This document shows positions 18,700 to 23,114 of a DNA stretch of 23,114 bases, piece by piece; the first letter of the stretch is position 1, and the number at the start of each line of letters is the position of its first letter. This stretch comes from a virus. Position numbers and translations under genes: made by a program. The stretch covers positions 1 through 23,114 of the IMG/VR virus record IMGVR_UViG_3300042542_000112; one strand, given 5' to 3'. The notes under the pieces are model-generated. The model ran no database searches and had not been told where the DNA came from. It saw only the letters and a list, made by a program, of their open reading frames with translations.

Positions 18700-18893
18700 T
18701 AGCTCCAACCCGCTCGAACTTTGCCGTTGTACTGCAAATTGATCTGCGAGACGAACTTCTTACCCTTGGTGGCAGCGCCAGCACCCTTCATGTCCATGTG
18801 GGTGACGCCCTTGTTGACATCCTTTTCAGGATAGCCATTCTCACCAGTCGAGTCAGTGTTCGGCCTGATCTTGCCGGGATTCAACTCTTTCAT
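18699..18893 (-). CDS. Small basic protein (64 aa), unknown function
   Basis: ATG 18893 has a GAGG ribosome-binding site 10 nt upstream, inside the end of the preceding gene. The product is 64 residues: MKELNPGKIRPNTDSTGENG, then the segment KGVTHMDMKGAGAATKGKKF and NLQYNGKVRAGWS. It is Lys/Gly-rich and probably unstructured, with no Cys or membrane helix. The 'THMDMKGAGAATKGKxF' segment looks conserved among aquatic phages as far as I recall. It is one of a group of basic miniproteins between capsid and connector genes. Confidence 0.8.
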   Translation of the reverse strand: MKELNPGKIRPNTDSTGENGYPEKDVNKGVTHMDMKGAGAATKGKKFVSQINLQYNGKVRAGWS

Positions 18894-18898
18894 GGCAC

Positions 18899-19084
18899 TT
18901 ACCTCGGGCCAGAAGAGCCACGCATCGGGCTGCGCTGGTTTATCACCTTCGCCATACCACGACCGTACTTCTTCATCTCGCTGTTGGTCTTGCCACCAGC
19001 CCGCATGCCTTTGACGCCTTTGTGCATACGGCTCTCGTGAGCCTTGACCTCTTCTCGCGCAACTTTACGCATACCATTCTTCAT
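18899..19084 (-). CDS. Small basic protein (61 aa), unknown function
   Basis: ATG 19084 has AGGAG 7 nt upstream; the ribosome-binding site overlaps the TAG of the zinc-ribbon gene. The sequence (MKNGMRKVAREEVKAHESRM, then MRAGGKTNSEMKKYGRGMAK) is strongly basic. One amphipathic helix comes first, followed by a Gly-rich, Lys-rich tail with MRGSS. I recognise similar 'MKNGMRKVAKEEVK' miniproteins from phage contigs but know of no function. It is coupled to the next gene by a 5-nt gap. Confidence 0.8.
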   Translation of the reverse strand: MKNGMRKVAREEVKAHESRMHKGVKGMRAGGKTNSEMKKYGRGMAKVINQRSPMRGSSGPR

Positions 19085-19093
19085 CTCAATCTC

Positions 19094-19471
19094 CTAGGTC
19101 GTAACGACCGTCACCGTTCCAACTTCGCCAGCCGGAGCCAGCGTGTTTGGAGTTAGTTCTGCATCAAAGGATCTTGATCCTCCGACTGGGTTCCAACCCC
19201 ATTGTATCTGACGGCTACCATTGGCACCGTCATTACCGACCGCAAAATAACTCGTGTCCGGTCTCGGGTTCCGTAGAGCCTGCGGATCGTCCACAGGGTA
19301 CAGGCCAAGAGACAACTGGGGTTGGTCAGGCTCCCAGCACTCCGGACAGACCAAGATATTCACGTTCTTGGTCTTCACCACAATCGACTTCAACTGTTTC
19401 AGTTTGTACTGAAACCCGCATCGGTCGCACATGGCGATTGCATTCTTACCACTTGCAAACCTGTTTGGCAT
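19094..19471 (-). CDS. Zinc-ribbon protein in the connector module (125 aa)
   Basis: ATG 19471 overlaps the preceding TAA by one base. The product has a four-Cys zinc ribbon: C15-x2-C18 (MCDRCGFQYKLKQLK) and C42-x2-C45 (LVCPECWEPDQPQ). A conserved GLYPVDDPQALRNPRPDTSY stretch follows, then a Gly/Trp-rich tail. The last residues (APAGEVGTVTVVTT) match the repeat unit of the 285-residue beta-repeat protein (ATGEVGTVAV). The family is common in aquatic phages beside adaptor genes, which argues for a virion or assembly role rather than transcription control. That is inference. Confidence 0.87.
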   Translation of the reverse strand: MPNRFASGKNAIAMCDRCGFQYKLKQLKSIVVKTKNVNILVCPECWEPDQPQLSLGLYPVDDPQALRNPRPDTSYFAVGNDGANGSRQIQWGWNPVGGSRSFDAELTPNTLAPAGEVGTVTVVTT

Positions 19472-20196
19472 TAGTAGCCACCCAAGAAGCTCTCACGTGG
19501 GACGAACCGCACCGCCGCCTTTTCTCGGTCCTCACCCGCCGCGAGATCCCACGCTTCGTCGTACTGGGCCTTCAATACTTGCGTACGAGCATCAGCACCG
19601 GGGATCTTCATCGACAGCATATAAGCCAAGCCTGCAACCATACAGGGCAGGAACCGGAACGGGATATCTTGCCCATTCACGCCTGTACCGGGGTCAAACA
19701 TCCGCCGCAACCGCGTGTAGTACAACGTCCACGTTGTTGAGTTGTCAGGCTTCGGCCAAACCGTGAACTGCGGCTTGACGACCTGTCCAGCCGAGTCTGT
19801 AGCACCCGTACGCCGATTGATCCAAATCTGGATCGGACGCCCCGTCGCATTCTTGTTGGGAATGGACACGTAGGTACTGGATGAAATGCGCGAGATGTTG
19901 ATGTCCTGCTGGTTTGTGCCAGACCCAGTGCGGATCACATGGTCAAGCAGGTCAACGGTGTCAGGCTCAAGGTCGTACGTACCGACGTTGTAGGTCAGCG
20001 TCTTGGTGCCTTCTTCCAGCGTCCAGAGGTTGATGCCTCGGTTCGACCAGTCCATCAGGAGCAGGGCAAGACTACGCTTAGCGGTACGGAAGTCATAACC
20101 CGTACGCAGTTCAGCACCGCAACGCTCGAACGCCTCTTCGATAATCGTGTTGAGGTCGAGGTTGAAGTCTGTCGTAGCTGTAGTCTTGTAGGCCAT
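19471..20196 (-). CDS. Putative tail adaptor/tubular structural protein (241 aa)
   Basis: ATG 20196 overlaps the previous TAA and has a GAGG site 7 nt upstream. The N-terminal part (LDLNTIIEEAFERCGAELRT, then YDFRTAKRSLALLLMDWSNR) is helical. It leads to WTLEEGTKTLTYNVGTYDLE, a beta segment with PNKNATGRPIQIWINRR and FTVWPKPDNSTTWTLYYTRL, and C-terminal helices (RFLPCMVAGLAYMLSMKIPG, QVLKAQYDEAWDLAAGEDRE). This helix-beta-helix layout is the one seen in connector/adaptor proteins of the T7 gp11 or gp6 type, and it parallels the 212-residue protein downstream. The virion-structural role is likely; the exact position in the tail is not known. Confidence 0.83.
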   Translation of the reverse strand: MAYKTTATTDFNLDLNTIIEEAFERCGAELRTGYDFRTAKRSLALLLMDWSNRGINLWTLEEGTKTLTYNVGTYDLEPDTVDLLDHVIRTGSGTNQQDINISRISSSTYVSIPNKNATGRPIQIWINRRTGATDSAGQVVKPQFTVWPKPDNSTTWTLYYTRLRRMFDPGTGVNGQDIPFRFLPCMVAGLAYMLSMKIPGADARTQVLKAQYDEAWDLAAGEDREKAAVRFVPRESFLGGY

Positions 20197-20447
20197 TACT
20201 TGCCTCGTTCTTCGATCAACTTGACCCGCATTTGCAGGTCATAGATTTTATCCAGCAGTTCTTCTTTCTGCCTCTGCCGATTAGCAGCACTAATCGGGCT
20301 ATCGGTCGGGACGCCTTCCGGCGTAATCAACGCAGGCATCTTGCCTTCAATAGCGATCAAGCGATTGTTGAACGATGTGATCTCCGACAACAGCCAGCCA
20401 ACGGCGGCCAGCAGCACCGGAAACAACATATCCACAATCTTCTGCAT
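20196..20447 (-). CDS. Small membrane-anchored coiled-coil protein (83 aa)
   Basis: The start is ATG 20447 or an in-frame GTG at 20453; neither has a convincing ribosome-binding site. One membrane helix near the N-terminus (MLFPVLLAAVGWLLSEI) is followed by FNNRLIAIEGKMPAL, a TPEGVPTDSP linker and a charged coiled coil (RQRQKEELLDKIYDLQMRVK). The single helix plus cytoplasmic or periplasmic coiled coil could suit a class II-type holin, a spanin-like partner or a virion assembly anchor. Its place among structural genes, far from the lysis pair, argues against a simple lysis role. Function unknown. Confidence 0.8.
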   Translation of the reverse strand: MQKIVDMLFPVLLAAVGWLLSEITSFNNRLIAIEGKMPALITPEGVPTDSPISAANRQRQKEELLDKIYDLQMRVKLIEERGK

Positions 20448-20456
20448 GTTCACTTC

Positions 20457-20702
20457 TTACTTACCCCTTTGGCGATACGCACGGGTTTTCTGCGAGATGC
20501 CTTTGGGTTGGGCGACGAACTGCTTGCCTTGGGCTTTGCCTTTACGCTTGGCTGCGGTGGTTCGGGCATATTCTCCGGGGGAAAGAGCTTTAATTGCAGC
20601 TTCCGGAAGATACCTTTCACCTGTGTCAGAAGATCGTTTACCACTCTTCGTCCTCCACTTCTGGGCAGTCCATGCCTTTAATGACTGCTGCGGAGCCTTC
20701 AT
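20457..20702 (-). CDS. Conserved basic phage protein (81 aa), unknown function
   Basis: ATG 20702 overlaps the previous TGA by four bases (ATGA). The sequence MKAPQQSLKAWTAQKWRTKS, then GERYLPEAAIKALSPGEYAR and KAQGKQFVAQPKGISQKTRA, belongs to a family I recognise as widespread in phage genomes (KWRT-x-G-K, RYLP-x-AA-x-ALSP, QFVAQPK). It is strongly basic and helical, with no Cys. It may bind nucleic acid, but there is no evidence for this in the sequence beyond charge. It lies between two other small basic genes in one coupled run. Confidence 0.85.
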   Translation of the reverse strand: MKAPQQSLKAWTAQKWRTKSGKRSSDTGERYLPEAAIKALSPGEYARTTAAKRKGKAQGKQFVAQPKGISQKTRAYRQRGK

Positions 20703-20995
20703 GACTTGTACCCGCCGCCCTTTTCCTTGTACCGCTTCGCCAGCAACTGCGCCTTACGCGCCGACCATTGCCCTGCGGCAGTACCCTGAACCGCACTATT
20801 TTTAATACTATTGAACAAAGCTTTACGCATACCCGGCTTCGTATAGTTACCGGCTTCGTTGACCTTGCTCTCACCGCCCTTCTTGAAGGTACGGATGGGT
20901 TTGCCCGTCCCGATCACAGGCTTATCGTCCCCGCGCCGTTTGGCACGAGGAACCTTTTTGGGGTTGATATCACCCATGCCTCGGGAGGGCATCAT
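20699..20995 (-). CDS. Conserved basic phage protein with GQWSARKAQLLAKRY motif (98 aa)
   Basis: The start is ATG 20995 or the adjacent ATG 20992 (MPSRGMGDINP); no strong ribosome-binding site is seen and the gap from the previous stop is 2 nt. The N-terminal half is basic and proline-containing (INPKKVPRAKRRGDDKPVIG). The C-terminal half holds NEAGNYTKPGMRKALFNSIK and GQWSARKAQLLAKRYKEKGG. The second half is a known small phage-borne domain ('Y-x-KP-x-(M/L)R ... GxWSARKAQLLAxxY-x-GGGY') of unknown function; I think it has a DUF entry but cannot confirm which. It is a clear real gene by conservation of this motif. Confidence 0.87.
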   Translation of the reverse strand: MMPSRGMGDINPKKVPRAKRRGDDKPVIGTGKPIRTFKKGGESKVNEAGNYTKPGMRKALFNSIKNSAVQGTAAGQWSARKAQLLAKRYKEKGGGYKS

Positions 20996-20997
20996 AG

Positions 20998-21216
20998 TTA
21001 CACCATCTTGCAGCGGGTCTTGCCCTTCTTGGCAATGCCATCAGCACGACGAGAAACAGAAGAGGCCATACCACCCTTCTTCATTCCCTTCGGCTTTGCA
21101 CCCTTCGGCGCATCTTGCATATCAAGGCTCATACCCGGAGCAGCCATCGAACGGCTGTGGATACCACGAGGGCTAGTCGGGCCGTAGGACCCGCGAGTTT
21201 TTGGACCGCTGCTCAT
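20998..21216 (-). CDS. Small basic protein with shared ADGIAKKGKT tail (72 aa)
   Basis: I start at ATG 21216 because GGAGG lies 9 nt upstream and the ATG overlaps the previous TAA (TAATG); a TTG two codons earlier is open too. The N-terminal half is Ser/Pro/Gly-rich (MSSGPKTRGSYGPTSPRGIH). The C-terminal 30 residues read MKKGGMASSVSRRADGIAKK then GKTRCKMV. This tail is nearly the same as that of the gene just upstream (MKKGGMAGSYRKAADGIAKK), so the two are partial paralogues. I know the 'ADGIA(K/Q)(K/R)GKT(R/K)GK' ending from many phage miniproteins. Function unknown. Confidence 0.82.
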   Translation of the reverse strand: MSSGPKTRGSYGPTSPRGIHSRSMAAPGMSLDMQDAPKGAKPKGMKKGGMASSVSRRADGIAKKGKTRCKMV

Positions 21217-21419
21217 TAGCAATAACCTCCGCTACGCATTTTGACTTCCTTACCCTTGGTCTTGCCCTTCTTGGCAATGCCATCAGCGGCCTTGCGGTAC
21301 GAACCAGCCATGCCGCCTTTCTTCATGCCGTACTCAGCCTTCTCATGCTTGATCATGGACTTCGGAGCGCCCTTCTTCTTCATGAAGGCAAGCTCTTTCT
21401 TAGCCATTGCGTTTTTCAC
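21216..21419 (-). CDS. Small Lys-rich protein with shared ADGIAKKGKT tail (67 aa)
   Basis: The start is GTG 21419, overlapping the previous TGA as GTGA, with GAGG 11 nt upstream. An ATG at 21407 is the alternative but is too far from that site. The protein begins VKNAMAKKELAFMKKKGAPK. It ends with the tail MKKGGMAGSYRKAADGIAKK followed by GKTKGKEVKMRSGGYC. About a third of its residues are Lys or Arg. It is the upstream member of a pair sharing this C-terminal module. Function unknown; charge and size would permit DNA or capsid binding, but nothing proves it. Confidence 0.8.
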   Translation of the reverse strand: MKNAMAKKELAFMKKKGAPKSMIKHEKAEYGMKKGGMAGSYRKAADGIAKKGKTKGKEVKMRSGGYC

Positions 21420-21565
21420 TTGGATTTCCTCGTAAATTTACGACCCTTGTCAGCCTTCATGAATTCCTTCCCAACCTTCTGGGGGACTCCAAGACGTTTG
21501 GCTGCTTTCGGGTCATTAGCAACCAAAGCCATCAAGCGATGTTGTTTGCCGGATTTACTTGGCAT
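21416..21565 (-). CDS. 49-residue conserved basic phage protein
   Basis: An ATG at 21565, overlapping the end of the previous gene by 11 nt, opens a 49-codon frame ending in TGA at 21418-21416. The product begins MPSKSGKQHRLMALVANDPK and continues AAKRLGVPQKVGKEFMKADK. The pattern 'MP-x-KS-x-x-Q-x-x-(F/L)M-x-x-VAN-x-P-x-x-AK-x-x-GVPQ-x-VG-x-(D/E)F-x-KADKG' is one I recognise from many phages, which makes this short frame convincing. It is basic and helical. It is coupled by a 4-nt overlap to the next gene. Function unknown. Confidence 0.85.
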   Translation of the reverse strand: MPSKSGKQHRLMALVANDPKAAKRLGVPQKVGKEFMKADKGRKFTRKSK

Positions 21566-21791
21566 TTTCTACCAACCTATCAATCTTCTGTTCCAACCGG
21601 TCAAGGCGGGACATCAGTTGTTCGTTATCGGCTCGTACTTCTGCACGGGTTACGTGGTCTCGGGCTACTTCTTCGCGTGTCCTGTTGAGCAGGATGCCGA
21701 GTCGTTTGAGTTCTTCAAACTTCTCTTTCACGACAAAGCCCAAAATAGCCACGATTCCCGTGAGAACCATGTTCCAAACAACCATTTCCAT
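21555..21791 (-). CDS. Small membrane-anchored coiled-coil protein (78 aa)
   Basis: ATG 21791 follows the previous TGA by one base (TGATATG). Residues 3-21 form a membrane helix (MVVWNMVLTGIVAILGFVVK). Residues ~22-76 are a charged coiled coil with regular leucines (KFEELKRLGILLNRTREEVA; NEQLMSRLDRLEQKIDRLVE). This is the same architecture as the 83-residue protein at 20447-20196, though the sequences are not obviously related. Candidates are a holin-like or spanin-like accessory, or a membrane tether for assembly. No lipobox is present. Confidence 0.82.
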   Translation of the reverse strand: MEMVVWNMVLTGIVAILGFVVKEKFEELKRLGILLNRTREEVARDHVTRAEVRADNEQLMSRLDRLEQKIDRLVENAK

Positions 21792-21792
21792 A

Positions 21793-22047
21793 TCAGCAGT
21801 TCCATGCTCTCAGGGACTTGTTGATACGACTGTTTGGATCATTGGCCGTCTTCGCGCTGGTCAGCTTTTTCTTCATGCCCTTCATGCGAGCACAGAAAGA
21901 ATCTCGTCGGGCACCACCTTCAGGCTGAGGCCGTTTCAACCCCGGCTTACCGGGATTGGCTGCGTTATACGACGCACGGCCTTTGGCATTGAGTCCGCCT
22001 TTTGGGTTTTTCCCTTCTTTGCGTTGCCAAGCCGGAGACTTAGCCAT
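21793..22047 (-). CDS. Conserved basic phage protein 'KSPAWQRKEGKNPKGGLNAKGR' type (84 aa)
   Basis: ATG 22047 overlaps the end of the preceding gene by 8 nt. The N-terminus (MAKSPAWQRKEGKNPKGGLN, then AKGRASYNAANPGKPGLKRP) is a signature of a widespread small protein family in phages. After it come GGARRDSFCARMKGMKKKL and a C-terminal NDPNSRINKSLRAWNC, where the 'R-x-SF-x-ARM-x-GM' and 'SLRAW' pieces are also typical. I believe it has a domain-of-unknown-function entry but cannot verify the number. It is very basic, with two Cys near positions 52 and 84. Function unknown. Confidence 0.86.
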   Translation of the reverse strand: MAKSPAWQRKEGKNPKGGLNAKGRASYNAANPGKPGLKRPQPEGGARRDSFCARMKGMKKKLTSAKTANDPNSRINKSLRAWNC

Positions 22048-22345
22048 AGATCACCATCGTCGAGATTACGGTTGACGGGACGATATAAATACTGGTCTGG
22101 AAAAGCAGACCTTCGCCCGGCATAAGAACATAGTCGGGGCTGGTCGAAGAAGCCAGCGTATTTACGACGATCTTGACTGGGCCAGAAGCCCCGCCATCCC
22201 GAAAAGTCACTGCGCCTGCGCCTGTATCAGGGACGATATAAATCGCTTTTACGCGAGAACGTCCAATAACAAGGCTATTTTGATCCAGCAGGTCGCCAGC
22301 AGCAACGGCGACCTTACTAGCTAAGACATCTGTTTGCATTGCCAT
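22040..22345 (-). CDS. Putative virion-associated protein (101 aa)
   Basis: The gene starts at ATG 22345 with a strong GGAGAGG ribosome-binding site; it is the first gene after the hairpin at 22385-22366. The product is beta-rich (KVAVAAGDLLDQNSLVIGRS, VKAIYIVPDTGAGAVTFRDG, DYVLMPGEGLLFQTSIYIVP) and ends STMVIYG. The strand pattern 'R-x-KAIY ... G-x-VTFRDGG ... MPGEG-LF' is one I recall from capsid-adjacent genes of aquatic phages. It lacks membrane helices. A head-decoration or head-completion role fits its place and fold but is not proven. Confidence 0.82.
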   Translation of the reverse strand: MAMQTDVLASKVAVAAGDLLDQNSLVIGRSRVKAIYIVPDTGAGAVTFRDGGASGPVKIVVNTLASSTSPDYVLMPGEGLLFQTSIYIVPSTVISTMVIYG

Positions 22346-22365
22346 CTTCCTCTCCTGTAATGGGT

Positions 22366-22385
22366 AAAGGGGGCTAACGCCCCCC
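22366..22385 (-). terminator. Hairpin terminator after the 77-aa gene
   Basis: On the minus strand the transcript reads GGGGGC-GTTA-GCCCCC followed by TTT. It is a six-pair, all-GC stem with a four-base loop, starting 11 nt after the stop of the 77-residue gene. The T tract is short (three), so termination may be partial and let some transcripts continue into the small-gene run. Confidence 0.65.
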
Positions 22386-22395
22386 TACGAAATCC

Positions 22396-22629
22396 TTACG
22401 GGACGAGACTGGCGTACAGACCAATGTAAAGCGTGGTGCTGCCGATGACAACCGGGATGCGACCTGCCTGAACCGAGACCGTACCCGACACCGAACCCGT
22501 GGTCAGCTTAGTGCTGCCAATCGTGAGCGTGGTGCAAAGCAGGTTGGTGATGACGGCGGAATCGCCAGCAATAGGACCCTCGAAGCCATTGTCAGACTTA
22601 ACCGGGCCGGAGAAAGTTGTACGTGCCAT
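22396..22629 (-). CDS. Small putative virion protein (77 aa)
   Basis: ATG 22629 has GAGG upstream; hairpins flank the gene on both sides, so it may form its own transcription unit after the capsid gene. The product begins MARTTFSGPVKSDNGFEGPI and continues with beta segments (LLCTTLTIGSTKLTTGSVSG; GRIPVVIGSTTLYIGLYASL). It is Thr/Ser/Gly-rich. The N-terminal 'ARTTFSGPVKS-x-x-GF' is a pattern I know from phage capsid neighbourhoods. A head decoration or fibre-like role is plausible by place; nothing more can be said. Confidence 0.82.
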   Translation of the reverse strand: MARTTFSGPVKSDNGFEGPIAGDSAVITNLLCTTLTIGSTKLTTGSVSGTVSVQAGRIPVVIGSTTLYIGLYASLVP

Positions 22630-22654
22630 TTCAAATCCTCACATGCGAGTAAGT

Positions 22655-22697
22655 GTTTACCAGTCTGCATGTCGTCAGTCGGGGCTGTCTGGTAAAC
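22655..22697. repeat. Inverted repeat GTTTACCAG / CTGGTAAAC
   Basis: These are perfect 9-bp arms at 22655-22663 and 22689-22697 with a 25-bp centre. They lie in the only sizeable non-coding gap of the window (22630-22795), upstream of the 77-residue gene. The repeat could be an operator, a leader stem-loop in the mRNA, or an mRNA-processing site. No clear promoter was found next to it. Confidence 0.6.
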
Positions 22698-22729
22698 AAA
22701 ATTTTTCCCGATAACGACTGTATATCACT

Positions 22730-22769
22730 AAAAAAGAGGGGCTACAAGCATCGCTACTTGTAACCCCTC
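22730..22769 (-). terminator. Strong intrinsic terminator after the major capsid gene
   Basis: On the minus strand the sequence folds as a 13-pair stem (GAGGGGTTACAAG with CTTGTAGCCCCTC, one G-T wobble) and an 8-base loop, followed by six T within the run TTTTTTA-like tract (plus-strand A run 22730-22735). It starts 27 nt after the capsid stop codon. This is a textbook Rho-independent terminator. It probably isolates high-level capsid expression from the tail genes. Confidence 0.9.
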
Positions 22770-22795
22770 GGACTAGCCCTCTAGGGAGAAAGCTA

Positions 22796-23114
22796 TTAGG
22801 ACGCGCCCGGCGAACCGAACATGCCCAGCGGGTCCGACCAGCCGAAGCTATAACGCTCGCGGCTCTTGTACCGGACGTTGCCGGTGTCGAAATCGCCGTC
22901 CATGCTGTTTTGCAGCGGGGTACGAACGAAGTGCTTCATGCCGTTCGGAACGTCGGTCGTCAAGAACCAAGCGTTCGTGTCGGTCAAGAAGTGGTTCACG
23001 GTGTAACCGCCCGGAATCGAACCCATCGCCTTGAGAGCGTTGATGTCGTTGTCAGCGGTCGCAACACGGAGTTCCGTGTCGAGGAGGCGCTTGGCAGTGA
23101 ACATCAAAGCCGGG
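22796..23114 (-). CDS. Major capsid protein, C-terminal part (partial)
   Basis: The frame is open to the right edge and shows the last 105 residues. They include PALMFTAKRLLDTELRVATA, HFLTDTNAWFLTTDVPNGMK, the stretch MDGDFDTGNVRYKSRERYSF and the end GWSDPLGMFGSPGAS. The combination 'D-x-x-AWF-x-x-(T/D)-x-PNG-x-KHF-x-R ... GDF-x-TGN-x-R-x-K-x-RERYSFGW' with a terminal GSPGA is one I associate with HK97-fold major capsid proteins of aquatic phages. It would line the capsid shell as the main subunit. A strong terminator directly after it fits a highly expressed gene. The N-terminus and true start lie outside the window. Confidence 0.78.
   Translation of the reverse strand, partial: PALMFTAKRLLDTELRVATADNDINALKAMGSIPGGYTVNHFLTDTNAWFLTTDVPNGMKHFVRTPLQNSMDGDFDTGNVRYKSRERYSFGWSDPLGMFGSPGAS

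Noticed and set aside
20450-20644. 64-codon minus-strand frame overlapping the 81-residue gene
   Set aside because: The 81-residue gene has a recognisable conserved sequence and an ATGA overlap; the alternative frame is Lys/Pro/Ser-rich noise.
22715-22760. Possible promoter with TATACA as -10 and TTGTAG as -35 on the minus strand
   Set aside because: It has four of six and three of six matches with 16-bp spacing, and the -35 lies inside the terminator stem. It is too weak to claim without transcript data.

Overview
This window is a 23.1 kb piece of the virion-structure and lysis region of a tailed bacteriophage, probably an uncultured, aquatic, short-tailed (podovirus-like) phage. Every gene I can support is on the minus strand, so transcription runs from position 23114 down to 1. 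The podovirus-like reading rests on two adaptor-like proteins, three large ejection-type proteins, and no visible sheath or tape-measure gene. The aquatic origin is inferred from the resemblance of many small proteins to families I know from marine and freshwater phage contigs. The host cannot be told from this window. No integrase, tRNA, CRISPR array, insertion sequence or defence gene was seen.

Layout in transcription order. (1) 23114-22796: the C-terminal end of the major capsid protein, closed by a strong intrinsic terminator at 22769-22730. (2) 22629-22396: a 77-residue protein preceded by an inverted repeat and followed by a second hairpin. (3) 22345-20196: a run of tiny, mostly lysine/glycine-rich proteins, two of them membrane-anchored coiled coils. 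(4) 20196-17361: two adaptor/connector-like proteins with a zinc-ribbon protein, three small proteins and a 151-residue virion protein among and after them. (5) 17348-9467: a large fibre/adhesin cassette. It holds a 1050-residue fibre with a self-cleaving S74 chaperone domain, a Gly-rich adhesin, a Trp/Pro-repeat protein, an AT-rich sulfotransferase-like gene, an 11-repeat beta-type protein, a 436-residue fibre and two small accessory proteins. (6) 9463-8493: holin and GH24 endolysin. (7) 8493-5594: a 765-residue probable tail-nozzle/structural protein and a 200-residue virion protein. (8) 5554-1: three large Q/A/G-rich proteins that look like an internal-virion (DNA-ejection) set, the last running off the left edge.

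From 22345 to 1 the genes are packed almost without gaps. Nine junctions overlap by one base (TAATG or TAGTG) and five by four bases (ATGA or GTGA), which suggests one translationally coupled late transcript. The capsid gene and the 77-residue gene are each followed by a hairpin terminator, which would let capsid protein be made in larger amounts than the tail proteins.

The most unusual item is the sulfotransferase-like gene at 12637-12095. It carries both PAPS-binding signatures, is far more AT-rich than its surroundings, and sits inside the fibre cassette. This points to an acquired enzyme that could sulfate a fibre, a capsid glycan or a host surface molecule.
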